Of a DNA stretch of 64,000 nucleotides, positions 1 through 13,500 are shown piece by piece. Within the stretch, counting starts at the first letter, position 1. Each line of letters starts with the position of its first letter. The position numbers were made by a program, and so were the translations under genes. This DNA comes from Clostridiales bacterium (GTDB lineage: Bacteria > Bacillota > Clostridia > Lachnospirales > Lachnospiraceae), in contig JAJBTU010000032.1 of assembly GCA_020860715.1 (NCBI GenBank), forward strand, positions 1 to 64,000, given 5' to 3'. The notes under the pieces are model-generated. The model was not told the DNA's origin, did no database searches, and saw only the letters and a list, made by a program, of their open reading frames with translations.

Positions 1-122
1 CAGAAAGCGAGAGCGAGACAGAAAGCGAGAGCGAGACAGAAAGCGAGAGCGAGACGGAAAGCGAGAGTGAGACGGAGAGCGAGACAGAGAGCGAGAGCGA
101 GACAGAAAGCGAGAGCGAAACC
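1..122 (+). repeat. 18-bp tandem repeat encoding ESESET
   Basis: Six-codon units of the type gaa-agc-gag-agc-gag-aca are repeated back to back with few changes and give an acidic Glu/Ser/Thr stalk. The array continues beyond the left edge, so its length is unknown. Such arrays can change copy number by slippage or recombination; being a multiple of three, a change would keep the frame. Confidence 0.85.
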
Positions 123-2081
123 GAATTGGAATACCAGACGGAGACTTCTGATCCTGCAGAAACAGTTATGTCAACAGTGAAGGAGACAGAATCTGTTTCA
201 ATCACCCGAGGCGTCGATTATGACCTGAAAGGGGATGATGGCGCCTGGTATCGAGATACAGAAGGCAGACTTTGGGTGCGGTCAGGGACTTCTCTTACTG
301 CAGCACCTGTGTCGGGAACCGGATACAATCTGGGAAGCAGTGCAACAAATTTGCAAAAGGATGGTGTGATGGCGGTCTCTCTGAAAGAAGTAAATGAGGA
401 GGGAACGGTGATAAAAGAGTCTGCGGTACAGAAAGAATCATACTATATAGACGGAGAAGCTCCGCAGGCAAACTTTCAGATGACTGGAAGCCGGCAGGGA
501 GAGATAGTCTATTCATCCGGTTCCTGCTCTGTTTCTGTTCGTGTAGAGCCAGATGGTAAGAGCGGTTTGAAAAGTACGTACTACAAAATTGTATCCTGTG
601 ACATCAATGGAAGTGTGACAGAATCTGCTGCCTCAGGTATGTGGAAAAAATGCGCCCCTTCATCGGACATCGACATATCGGGAGAAGGTCTGTATCGACT
701 CTATATTAAAACAGAGGATATGGTAGGAAATATAACATTTTCAGGGAGCAAAGTAATCTGCGTGGATGATACCCTGCCGCAAATCCGCGTTACGGGAGTA
801 GACGATCAGACCGCAAATTCCGGGAATGTACAGCTGCGGATCAGCTGCACGGATCCGAATTTTAAGAAAGACTCTCTGCAGGTAACCATCGTTGGTGTAA
901 ATCAGGGAAATTCTCCGGCAGTCAGCCGAAAGGGAGAGGATGAAAGCGGTGCATGGGTGGAATATCAGAATTTCCCATCAGCAAAGGACTATGATGATGT
1001 ATATGAGGTGACAGTATCAGCGGAGGACATGGCTGGGAACGCACAGAAAAAAACGGTACGGTTTTCCATAAATCGATTTGGTTCTGTCTACGACCTTTCT
1101 TCGGAGACCAAATCACTGCTGGAACAGTACTATGTCTCAGAAGCAAAAGAAGTGGTGTTTTATGAGACAAATATCGACTATATTGGAGAATCGAAAATAT
1201 TTTGCCGTTTTGACGGTTCTTTACGTGAACTGATTGCCGGAACCGATTATCAGGTATCGATGGAAGGAAGTGAACAGTCCTGGAAACGATATTGTTATAC
1301 AATTTCATCGGACTGTTTTACGAAGGAGGGTGTTTATGAATTACAGCTTACATCTGGTGATGCTGCCTCTAATATGAGTGATACTGGTATACAGCAAAAA
1401 CAGGTGTCATTCGTTCTTGATCATACAGCACCTTCCTGTACGGTAAGCGGAATTGAGAAATACGGAATATATGGGGAGGAGGCAGTAACACTCTGTATTA
1501 TTCCGGATGACAATATTGGCCTGGACTGTGTGCGGGTATTTCATAACAGTGATCTTCTTTTGGAGAATACCTGCCAGCCAAAATCCGGAGAACCGATAAA
1601 ACTTACACTGGTAAAAGATCAGAATTGGCAGACAGTACAGTTCTGGCTGTGTGATAAGGCAGGAAATGAATACTGGAGTGAAGAAATTCCGGTATTTGTG
1701 GGCGCTTCGGATGCGGATGTACCAGAATATCAAAAAAGCAGGTTAAGCGCGATGGAACTGGCAGAGGCGATATTATCAGATGCTGCGCTATATGAGGATT
1801 CAACAGAAAGCGATACAATGCCGGATGCAGAAAAGCCGGATACAGAAATAACATGTTTGAATGATAGCGGGGATTCCGGTGAAAAAGAAATCGATTCGAA
1901 GGAAGGCACAGAGTCTCCTGATGTAAGCGGGTTCGGTATAAGGCTTACCGCATCTTCGAATACAGGAGCGGAGGGAGGAATATTCCAGAAAGGAAATCAC
2001 AGTCAGAGGGCTGGATGGATACTATTGGGAGCGGGAATGCTTAGCTTTATGATAACAGTTATTCGGTTTGGGCAGCGCTGA
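1..2081 (+). CDS. Ig-like-repeat surface protein, 5' end outside window
   Basis: The reading frame is open from the first codon in the window (position 3), so the gene starts upstream. The first 40 or so residues are an acidic ESESET repeat. They are followed by several Ig-like (Big-type) modules, recognisable by module starts of the type IDGEAP, VDDTLP and LDHTAP and by the conserved D-x-x-GN ends (EDMVGN, EDMAGN, CDKAGN). The C-terminus (about 1993-2070) carries one hydrophobic segment, WILLGAGMLSFMITVI, followed by a short basic tail, so the protein is probably held in the membrane by its C-terminal end. No LPxTG sorting motif is visible. I infer an extracellular structural or adhesive role; the ligand is unknown. 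The next gene follows after about 100 bases and also has acidic repeats. Confidence 0.8.
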   Translation, partial: ESESETESESETESESETESESETESETESESETESESETELEYQTETSDPAETVMSTVKETESVSITRGVDYDLKGDDGAWYRDTEGRLWVRSGTSLTAAPVSGTGYNLGSSATNLQKDGVMAVSLKEVNEEGTVIKESAVQKESYYIDGEAPQANFQMTGSRQGEIVYSSGSCSVSVRVEPDGKSGLKSTYYKIVSCDINGSVTESAASGMWKKCAPSSDIDISGEGLYRLYIKTEDMVGNITFSGSKVICVDDTLPQIRVTGVDDQTANSGNVQLRISCTDPNFKKDSLQVTIVGVNQGNSPAVSRKGEDESGAWVEYQNFPSAKDYDDVYEVTVSAEDMAGNAQKKTVRFSINRFGSVYDLSSETKSLLEQYYVSEAKEVVFYETNIDYIGESKIFCRFDGSLRELIAGTDYQVSMEGSEQSWKRYCYTISSDCFTKEGVYELQLTSGDAASNMSDTGIQQKQVSFVLDHTAPSCTVSGIEKYGIYGEEAVTLCIIPDDNIGLDCVRVFHNSDLLLENTCQPKSGEPIKLTLVKDQNWQTVQFWLCDKAGNEYWSEEIPVFVGASDADVPEYQKSRLSAMELAEAILSDAALYEDSTESDTMPDAEKPDTEITCLNDSGDSGEKEIDSKEGTESPDVSGFGIRLTASSNTGAEGGIFQKGNHSQRAGWILLGAGMLSFMITVIRFGQR

Positions 2082-2178
2082 AAAAATAGTGCTTCTCGCT
2101 GCTGTTGCTAATATTAAAATAGACTTTTTCAGATAAGTGTGTTATGATGCCCCGTGAAGGGGTGAGATATAAATAATT

Positions 2179-3471
2179 ATGCGAAAGAAAAGGAATATTA
2201 TTAAACGCAACAGCGGGTTCGTTGTGGGATGCGTTGTGGCTGCGGGTGCTTCTTTCCTTACGGTGGACCTGGTCCTGGCAGATGTGCTTACGGCGGATCT
2301 GTTTATGGACGGCAGTTCTTTATCAAATGAGACAGAAAAAGAGACGGAAGCAGCAGTCATTTCCATTCCGGAAGAGCCAGAAGAGGCGTGTACATATGAG
2401 ACAGATGCGTTTACCGTAACTGCGCTGGGGGAAGTGCTGGACGGAGCGGAGACGGAAGAAGAGGCGGAAACTGAATCCGAGACGGAAGAAGAGGCGGAAA
2501 CTGAATCCGAGACGGAAGAAGAGGCGGAAACTAAATCCGAGACCGAAGAAGAGACGGAAATCAAATCTGAAACGGAAGAAGAGAAAGAATCAGAAGAATC
2601 AGATTCTGATCGGGAAAAGAAAACAGCATCCTCTATATCGGAATCCGGTTCTGATGAAGAAGATACAGAAACAAAGAATTCTTCTGTAAAAAAGACGTAT
2701 GTGAGTTATACAGAGACGGATGACGGCGCGGATTCGGGCAGTAGCAGTAGTTCGACCAAATCAGCTGCGAACCCGGATGTGTCGGGAAGTACCGGAACAG
2801 CCGTGAACAGTTCCGCTGTGTCGTCAAGTAATTCCACATCCGGCACTACCTCCGGAAGCAGTTCATCCTCGAGCAGCGCATCCTCAAGCGGAAGCAGTTC
2901 ATCCTCAAGCGGAAGCAGCGCATCCTCAAGCGGAAGCAGTTCATCGTCGGGCGGCTCATCCTCGACCGGCAGCAGTACTTCCTCGTCTGGAAGCACGGAC
3001 GACGGATGGACCGTTGTTGATTCGGATGACAATATTACAATCTGGACTTATCAGGGCTCTTCTTCGAGCACAGGAAGTTCCGGCTCATCGGAGAGTGCTG
3101 CATCCGGCAGCAGTTCCGGTTCGACGGGCAGTACATCTGCATCATCGGGCAGCGGCAGTTCTGATTCGTCCGGAACCGCCGGCGGTGCATCCGATACGAT
3201 TATTTCCGGCATCAGCAGCCGCTATATCAGTGAAAGCGAGCTGTACGGTTACAGTTTAAGTGAATTGCGTCTGATCCGGAATGAAATTTTTGCTTTACAT
3301 GGACGAATATTTAATTCAGAAGATCTGCAGGAGTATTTCAGCCAGAAATCCTGGTATACACCTGTTTATACTCCGGAAGAATTTGATGCTGATCTGTTTT
3401 CTCACCTGAATGAATATGAGAAAGCCAACCTGAATGTGATCCTTGCTTATGAGGAAGCACTGGGCGGCTGA
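2179..3471 (+). CDS. YARHG-domain envelope protein with acidic and Ser/Gly-rich stalk
   Basis: This 430-residue protein starts with a basic segment and a hydrophobic stretch (about residues 13-35) that is a signal peptide or membrane anchor. An acidic repeat of ETESETEEEA type follows (about 90-135), then a long Ser/Gly-rich linker (about 185-345). The C-terminal 85 residues match the YARHG domain: RNEIFALHGRIF, then YFSQKSWY, then LNEYEKAN. YARHG domains are extracellular modules of unknown exact function in Gram-positive surface proteins. The start is supported by a purine-rich site (aaggggtgag) upstream; this site lies in a small CCCC-GGGG hairpin, and a TATGAT box sits at 2143-2148. It is flanked by two other membrane-anchored genes with acidic repeats, suggesting a cell-envelope cluster. 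Confidence 0.8.
   Translation: MRKKRNIIKRNSGFVVGCVVAAGASFLTVDLVLADVLTADLFMDGSSLSNETEKETEAAVISIPEEPEEACTYETDAFTVTALGEVLDGAETEEEAETESETEEEAETESETEEEAETKSETEEETEIKSETEEEKESEESDSDREKKTASSISESGSDEEDTETKNSSVKKTYVSYTETDDGADSGSSSSSTKSAANPDVSGSTGTAVNSSAVSSSNSTSGTTSGSSSSSSSASSSGSSSSSSGSSASSSGSSSSSGGSSSTGSSTSSSGSTDDGWTVVDSDDNITIWTYQGSSSSTGSSGSSESAASGSSSGSTGSTSASSGSGSSDSSGTAGGASDTIISGISSRYISESELYGYSLSELRLIRNEIFALHGRIFNSEDLQEYFSQKSWYTPVYTPEEFDADLFSHLNEYEKANLNVILAYEEALGG
2449..2584 (+). repeat. 30-bp tandem repeats in the YARHG gene
   Basis: About four and a half units of a 30-base sequence (gag acg gaa gaa gag gcg gaa act gaa tcc) are arranged in tandem, encoding ETEEEAETES. The first two complete units are identical and later ones drift. 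Further downstream (about 2851-2960) a second degenerate array encodes SSSGSSS-type linkers. Confidence 0.85.
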
Positions 3472-3566
3472 TGGGAAGCCAACATGAAAACGGCAGCTGC
3501 GTTCGAATGCATTTGCCGGATATGGATCCGGCAAAATAGAAGTGTTTCATGGATTGGAGGATTGGC

Positions 3567-4829
3567 ATGAAAGTTTTTCGCAGGATCTTGATAAAACTGG
3601 TGATACTGATAGTAGTGATTGCTTTGTTTGGCGGTGCTGCCTATGTGAACCATTATTGGCCGCAGAGTTCTTCTCAGGGCGCACTGGAGGAGTACCTGTC
3701 ACTGCTTATAGAAAATAATGCGGAGGAAGCGTATGAGAGACTGGATCAGTCTGAGAGCACGGTGTTGACGCTGACAGAATATCAGGCTGCGGTACAGGCC
3801 TGGAAATATGCTCTGTACGAATCTTGTCAGACAGAAGAAATTTCTGTCAGGCAGGGTTCCAATGGGGACTCCTACGCGGATTATCATGTGGAATTTCTGA
3901 ATTCTTCGGACGAGGTTCAGCTGGAATGCGACATTACATTGAAAAAACAGTCGGATGCGATACTTGGTATGCTGGATCAGTGGAAAGTTCTGCCCGACCA
4001 TTGCCTGGTAACGGGGCTTCGGATCACTGTCCCGGCCGGTTCTACGCTGTATCTGGACGGAGAGGAAGCAGACAGCGCCTGGATTGTTGCGGGGGAGGAA
4101 GAATCGTCGGAACAATCGGATACGGCAGCTGAGACAGGAGATGCATCTGAGACAGACGGTACAGATGAGACGGAAGCTACAGACGAGACGGAAAATTCAG
4201 AAAATACGGAGGCTTCAAAGGTCTGCTATGAACTGCCGGGAATCCTGCCGCAGGAAATCAGCGTTACAGTGCGTCATCCGATACTGGAATCGCTGGAAGC
4301 GATGCTGGATCCGCTGGACGGCGATGTGGATTATAGTGAAAGTATGGACTGGAAGGAAAGTGCAAATTCTTCCTGTATGGAGCTTGCGGTATCTGCACTG
4401 AAGCAGATTTATACAGCTGCTGTAACTCTGGAGACGGACACTCTTGACGAGATGTTTTCTGAATGTCTGGAAGATGTGACTGCCATCGTAGAAAGCCAGT
4501 CTGAAGAATTTTACCGCGAAGATGATGTGACACATCCGGAATTTGAGAGTGTTGGCATTTACGATTATGAGGCTGATTTTGAAGAACCGATATTCACGGA
4601 TGCTGAAAATGGCCGGATCACGGCGGTTATGACGTTTACATATCATTATGCTGTTCACAATACGGAGCGTGTAGAGACCGGTGATATCTGGGCGGATGGT
4701 GAGAATGCCTGGGAATATCAGACAGTTTCATACACGGGAAAAGCTGCGGCAGAATTTGTTTTATCTTATTATGAGGATGAGTGGCACATTGAGGCTGTGA
4801 CACTTCCGGTGATTCCTGAATCCGAGTAA
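3567..4829 (+). CDS. TcaA-like membrane-anchored protein with NTF2-like domains
   Basis: A short basic N-terminus and one membrane segment (about residues 7-27, LVILIVVIALFGGAAYV) are followed by an extracellular part. That part has an NTF2-like domain (about 35-150, beginning EEYLSLLIENNAEEAYERL), a small beta-rich stretch with VPAGSTLYLDGEEAD, an acidic Glu/Thr/Asp insert (about 180-215) and a C-terminal second NTF2-like domain (about 255-415). The order resembles TcaA-type proteins, which lie at the Gram-positive surface and affect cell-wall antibiotic responses; the N-terminal zinc ribbon usual in that family is absent. An earlier in-frame ATG exists at 3549, but ggagg at 3556-3560 sits at the right distance from the ATG at 3567, so I chose that. 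Function here is inferred from fold similarity only. Confidence 0.65.
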   Translation: MKVFRRILIKLVILIVVIALFGGAAYVNHYWPQSSSQGALEEYLSLLIENNAEEAYERLDQSESTVLTLTEYQAAVQAWKYALYESCQTEEISVRQGSNGDSYADYHVEFLNSSDEVQLECDITLKKQSDAILGMLDQWKVLPDHCLVTGLRITVPAGSTLYLDGEEADSAWIVAGEEESSEQSDTAAETGDASETDGTDETEATDETENSENTEASKVCYELPGILPQEISVTVRHPILESLEAMLDPLDGDVDYSESMDWKESANSSCMELAVSALKQIYTAAVTLETDTLDEMFSECLEDVTAIVESQSEEFYREDDVTHPEFESVGIYDYEADFEEPIFTDAENGRITAVMTFTYHYAVHNTERVETGDIWADGENAWEYQTVSYTGKAAAEFVLSYYEDEWHIEAVTLPVIPESE

Positions 4830-4867
4830 GAACAGATTCATATGAAATTTCATGTATGGTGGAAGTT

Positions 4868-5557
4868 ATGAACTGGATTTTCTATGTATTTACTCCGGTA
4901 CTTGTGCATCTGGTGATATCGGAGCTAACGGTAATTTTGGCGGACAATGTTTTAGATAGCGCGGCACGGACCGCGCTGTCTGCATTTTTGACGCTGCCGT
5001 TTGTTCTCTGGATGTACTGGCAGGATAAGAAGCGAAACACTTCTCCGGTAAATATGCGGTATATGGATACAATTACGCCAAAAGAATCGCACAGACTGGC
5101 CGGGCCGCTGAAAGGATCAACCAGGCAGGGGATGAAGAACCTTGTGGCGGCCGGTATCTGTCTTGCGGGCGGCGGATTTCTGAATGTTCTCTGGAGCAGC
5201 ATTTTAAATCTGCTGCAGATCACTTCTTATTTTTCGAATGAAACACAGGCGGCGCTTCTTACAAGCAGGATTTTGATGCAGCTTCTTGGTCCCGGCCTTC
5301 TGGTTCCGGTCACGGAAGAACTGGTTTTTCGGGGACTGCTCTATGCAAGAATACGGTCGCGCCTGCAGGCTGTTCAGGCAGTTTTTATTTCAGCACTGTT
5401 TTTTGCGCTTTATCACGGGAATCCGATTCAGATGATTTATGCGTTTCCGATGGCGCTGATTCTGGCGGCGCTTTATGAGCGGAGTGGCAGGCTGACTTAT
5501 CCGGTCCTGTTTCATATGGGCGCGAATCTGGCGGCAATTCTTCTTCCGCTCATATAA
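4868..5557 (+). CDS. CPBP family intramembrane metalloprotease
   Basis: A protein of about 230 residues with several hydrophobic segments. The three conserved CPBP (Abi) motifs are present in order in the C-terminal half: EELVFRG (the EExxxR motif), FFALYHG (FxxxH) and HMGAN (HxxxN). These residues build the intramembrane active site of the Rce1/CPBP protease family. Bacterial members are implicated in peptide processing and self-immunity, but the substrate here is unknown. An in-frame ATG 12 bases upstream (4856) lacks a ribosome site, whereas GGTGGA precedes the ATG at 4868; either could be used. It is the last gene of the envelope group, and a weak terminator follows. Confidence 0.85.
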   Translation: MNWIFYVFTPVLVHLVISELTVILADNVLDSAARTALSAFLTLPFVLWMYWQDKKRNTSPVNMRYMDTITPKESHRLAGPLKGSTRQGMKNLVAAGICLAGGGFLNVLWSSILNLLQITSYFSNETQAALLTSRILMQLLGPGLLVPVTEELVFRGLLYARIRSRLQAVQAVFISALFFALYHGNPIQMIYAFPMALILAALYERSGRLTYPVLFHMGANLAAILLPLI

Positions 5558-5573
5558 TTGATATCGCTGAAAT

Positions 5574-5602
5574 GCTATTTTACATAATAGCCAGATTTTT
5601 TT
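5574..5602 (+). terminator. Weak intrinsic terminator after the CPBP gene
   Basis: A perfect 6-bp stem GCTATT/AATAGC with a 6-base loop is followed four bases later by a run of seven T. The stem is AT-rich, so it would be weak. Confidence 0.45.
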
Positions 5603-5740
5603 GAATAAAAACGAAATTCAACCATATGTAAATTGTTTTTAAAAAGTAAAATATATAAGATAATTTCAACCGATAACAGACAATTGCCAGTCCAATATAA
5701 AAAGATTCAAAATATCTGAAAATTTATAGAATATTCGTTC

Positions 5741-5769
5741 TTTACAGATAGAGAAAATAGGTGTATGAT
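5741..5769 (+). promoter_or_regulatory. Sigma-A-type promoter for gltBD
   Basis: TTTACA (5741-5746) and TATGAT (5764-5769) are separated by exactly 17 bases in an AT-rich stretch upstream of gltB. The predicted transcript would have about 120 bases of leader. Confidence 0.7.
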
Positions 5770-5895
5770 ACAAAAAGCAAATGCGGCGGATTGTAGGCGG
5801 TATTGTTCTCGATTTGCAGGGCGGATCGGAACAGATTCTGTTTATGAACGGTGCAGGACATTGCAACAAGGAGGAATCACGAGGAGGAAGTTAGG

Positions 5896-10461
<4,566 letters not shown>

Positions 10462-10475
10462 AGGGGGCGCGAATC

Positions 10476-11960
10476 GTGGGAAAACCAACCGGATTTTTAG
10501 AGTATAAAAGGGAAAATGATACCGAGACGGCGCCGATGGAGCGCATTCTGAACTTTAACGAGTTTCATACCCCGCTGCCGCTGGAAAAGCAGAGGCAGCA
10601 GGGAGCAAGATGCATGGCCTGCGGCGTGCCGTTCTGCCAGGCGGGTATGATGATCGGCGGCATGGCTTCCGGCTGCCCGCTGAACAATCTGGTGCCGGAG
10701 TGGAACGATCTGGTTTATCACGGCAGCTGGGAGGAGGCTTATTACCGCCTGACCAAGACCAACTGCTTTCCGGAGTTTACCTCCCGGGTATGTCCGGCGC
10801 TCTGCGAAGCGGCCTGCACCTGTAATCTTGATACGGAGCCGGTGGCATCTAAGGCAAACGAGCGCGCCATCATTGAGAATGCGTTCGCGACCGGCCTGGT
10901 GAAGCCGAATCCGCCTGAAGTGCGCACCGGCAAAAAGGTGGCCGTCATCGGCAGCGGCCCGTCCGGACTCGCGACAGCGATGCAGCTCAACAAGCGCGGG
11001 CATCTTGTGACGGTATATGAGCGCAATGATCGTGTCGGCGGCCTGCTGCGCTACGGGATTCCGAACATGAAGCTGGATAAATCAGTCATTGACCGGCGGA
11101 TTGCCCTTATGGAGGCGGAGGGCATCACATTTGTGACCAACGCCAATGTCGGAGAAAATGTCAGCGCCGAAGATCTGCAGAAAGAGTATGACGCGATCGT
11201 TCTCTGCTGCGGCGCCTCCAACCCCCGCGACATCAATGCGCCGGGGCGTGAGGCGAAGGGTATTTACTTTGCGGTAGATTTCCTTAAGGCGACGACGAAG
11301 AGCCTGCTGGATTCGAATTTTGCGGATAAAAAATATATCTCTGCGAAAGGCAAACACGTGATTGTCATCGGCGGCGGCGATACCGGAAACGACTGTGTTG
11401 GAACATCCATCCGCCTGGGCGCGGCTTCCGTGACCCAGCTGGAGATGATGCCGAAACTGCCGGACACCCGTGCGGCGAACAACCCGTGGCCGGTATGGCC
11501 GCGTGTCTGCAAGACCGATTACGGTCAGCAGGAAGCGATCGCCATGTTCGGACACGACCCGCGTATTTACACGACGACCGTCAAAGAGTTTGTTATGAAC
11601 AAAAAAGGCGAGCTTACCAAAGCCGTTCTGGTCAGTCTGGAGAGTAAAAAGGACGAGAAGACCGGCCGTATGATGATGGTGCCGATCGAGGGCAGTGAAA
11701 AGACTGTGAAAGCGGATCTTGTACTGATCGCTGCAGGTTTTCTCGGCGCACAGAAGTACGTGACCGATGCCTTTAAGGTTGATCTCAACCCGCGGACGAA
11801 TGTCCTCACCGCACCGGGCAAATACGCTTCCAGCGTACCGAAAGTCTTCACGGCGGGCGACATGCACCGCGGCCAGTCTCTGGTCGTCTGGGCGATCCGC
11901 GAGGGCCGCGAGGCGGCAAAAGAGGTGGATCAGTATCTGATGGGATACACGAACCTGTAG
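10476..11960 (+). CDS. gltD: Glutamate synthase small subunit
   Basis: This 494-residue flavoprotein passes electrons from NAD(P)H to GltB. The N-terminal cysteine-rich region for iron-sulfur clusters is visible (CMACGVPFC near residue 46 and CPALCEAACTC near 107). An FAD-binding GSGPSGLATA motif lies near residue 148 and a second nucleotide-binding motif, GGGDTGNDC, near 298. The start is GTG at 10476, preceded by aaaggggg. It lies 14 bases after gltB and the pair ends in a run of hairpins and a terminator. Confidence 0.97.
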   Translation: MGKPTGFLEYKRENDTETAPMERILNFNEFHTPLPLEKQRQQGARCMACGVPFCQAGMMIGGMASGCPLNNLVPEWNDLVYHGSWEEAYYRLTKTNCFPEFTSRVCPALCEAACTCNLDTEPVASKANERAIIENAFATGLVKPNPPEVRTGKKVAVIGSGPSGLATAMQLNKRGHLVTVYERNDRVGGLLRYGIPNMKLDKSVIDRRIALMEAEGITFVTNANVGENVSAEDLQKEYDAIVLCCGASNPRDINAPGREAKGIYFAVDFLKATTKSLLDSNFADKKYISAKGKHVIVIGGGDTGNDCVGTSIRLGAASVTQLEMMPKLPDTRAANNPWPVWPRVCKTDYGQQEAIAMFGHDPRIYTTTVKEFVMNKKGELTKAVLVSLESKKDEKTGRMMMVPIEGSEKTVKADLVLIAAGFLGAQKYVTDAFKVDLNPRTNVLTAPGKYASSVPKVFTAGDMHRGQSLVVWAIREGREAAKEVDQYLMGYTNL

Positions 11961-11992
11961 AAACAGTTCCAAACAGCATCAAAAAGATCGGA

Positions 11993-12097
11993 GAACCGCC
12001 GCATGCAGAATCGTCCTTTGGACGATGCGGCGGTTCCGTCCTCGATTTTCTGCGAAAATCGGGACATTGCCTGCGTCACAGATTCGCGCTGCGAATC
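11993..12097. repeat. Three consecutive hairpins after gltD
   Basis: Three stem-loops stand in a row. The first has the 12-bp stem GAACCGCCGCAT/ATGCGGCGGTTC with an inner CGTCC/GGACG stem. The second is GTCC-t-CGATTTTC-TGC-GAAAATCG-GGAC (12038-12065). The third is GATTCGC-GCT-GCGAATC (12081-12097). None has a T-run. They may protect the 3' end of the mRNA or be REP-like palindromic elements. Confidence 0.7.
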
Positions 12098-12105
12098 AAT
12101 GACAT

Positions 12106-12150
12106 AAGACAGTTTATGCAGATTTATCTGTAAAAGACTGTCTTTTCTTT
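12106..12150 (+). terminator. Intrinsic terminator of gltBD
   Basis: AAGACAGT (12106-12113) pairs with ACTGTCTT (12137-12144), with an inner CAGAT/ATCTG stem, and runs into TTTTCTTTT. Confidence 0.65.
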
Positions 12151-12225
12151 TACATATTTCAAAGCAAATGCGGAAAACTATATCCAGTTAAACAGATAAG
12201 TTCAAATACAAAGGAGAGACACTGT

Positions 12226-13308
12226 ATGCTGGGGAAATTTCAGGTACGGACAGATCTGGCGCTGGAGGCGCGGGAAATCTGCGAGGAAACGATGAAACGC
12301 CATCAACAGAAGGCGGCGGATGAAGCTGCATATAGGGATACCGGGATTTGCGGAGGAGAATCATCTGATGCCGAGAATCAGGACTCCCTCTGGCAGGAGG
12401 ATGAAGAAAGCCGGACGGATGCAAAAGAGCGGATCCGCGGCGTGAGGGTTGAGGAACATGCCGATGAAGAACGGGAAATATATACAACGACTGTGACAAT
12501 CGAGACGGAGAATGCGGCGAAAACGATGGGGAAGCCTGTCGGCACCTATATTACACTGGAAGCACCGAATATGTCGACGCCGGATGAGGACTACCACAGG
12601 GAAATTTCGGAAGAACTCGCAAAACATCTGAATGAACTGATCGGCGGGCGAAAAGAATCTGTGTTAGTGGTCGGCCTTGGCAATCGTGATGTGACGCCGG
12701 ATGCGCTCGGACCGGAAGTCGTGAACAATCTTCAGATAACGCGGCATATGATCCGGGAATATGGAAGGATGCCGGACGGCAGGGAGAGTGTGGGGGAGAT
12801 AAGCGCGATTGTACCAGGCGTTATGGCTCAGACGGGGATGGAAACGCTTGAAATTATCCGGGGAGTGGCAGAGGAGACAAGACCTCATTTGATCATCGCG
12901 GTGGATGCGCTTGCGGCACGCAGTACAAAGCGGCTGAACCGGACGATACAGATTACAGATACCGGAATTAATCCGGGGTCCGGTGTCGGGAATCATCGCG
13001 ATGCAATCAATGAGAAAACCACCGGCGTGCCTGTAATAGCGGTGGGCATACCTACTGTGGTGGATGCGGCGACGATTGTAAATGATACAATGGAGGAACT
13101 GGTAGACCAGATGGACCGTTCAGAGCATTTTCAAATGCTGGGCGGCACGCTCGGAACCCTGGATTATGCAAAGAAACATGAGATGATCCGGGAACTGATT
13201 TCGCCGAGCCTGAACACCATGTTTGTGACGCCCAAAGACATTGATGAGACTGTAAAATATTTGAGCTATACGATTTCTGAGGCACTGAATCTTGCACTGA
13301 CAGTATAA
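12226..13308 (+). CDS. gpr: GPR endopeptidase (spore germination protease)
   Basis: This 360-residue protein matches the A25 family protease that degrades small acid-soluble spore proteins at germination. It is made in the forespore as a zymogen and processed at its N-terminus; the VRTDLALEA stretch near residue 7 resembles the processing site and mimics the substrate cleavage sequence. Family stretches such as VLVVGLGNRDVTPDALGP (about 145-162), PGVMAQTGMET and DALAARS are intact. Residues 25-85 form a charged insert more variable than the rest of the family. A strong ribosome site (aaaggagaga) supports the ATG. The gene is evidence that the organism makes endospores. Confidence 0.95.
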   Translation: MLGKFQVRTDLALEAREICEETMKRHQQKAADEAAYRDTGICGGESSDAENQDSLWQEDEESRTDAKERIRGVRVEEHADEEREIYTTTVTIETENAAKTMGKPVGTYITLEAPNMSTPDEDYHREISEELAKHLNELIGGRKESVLVVGLGNRDVTPDALGPEVVNNLQITRHMIREYGRMPDGRESVGEISAIVPGVMAQTGMETLEIIRGVAEETRPHLIIAVDALAARSTKRLNRTIQITDTGINPGSGVGNHRDAINEKTTGVPVIAVGIPTVVDAATIVNDTMEELVDQMDRSEHFQMLGGTLGTLDYAKKHEMIRELISPSLNTMFVTPKDIDETVKYLSYTISEALNLALTV

Positions 13309-13409
13309 AATTTTTCCCATTTTTGTGAGTTTACAATAACGATATGCCTGCCAATAAGTAATTTTGGCGAAAAAATGGCAAATTTTATATGGAATTCTGT
13401 GAAACCTTA

Positions 13410-13418
13410 TGCTATAAT
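13410..13418 (+). promoter_or_regulatory. Extended -10 promoter for the GGDEF-EAL gene
   Basis: TGC-TATAAT forms an extended -10 element about 85 bases before the start codon. No convincing -35 box is present. Confidence 0.5.
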
Positions 13419-13500
13419 GTCTACTAAATATGATGAATATATGGATGTGCTATTTTCTAAAGGGAGGCAGCCCCGTAGTTTCTGAAACGGGGACAAAGGT

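Noticed and set aside
13419-13500. Leader of the GGDEF-EAL gene considered for a c-di-GMP riboswitch
   Set aside because: Too short, and none of the conserved GEMM sequence is present; only a simple hairpin was found.
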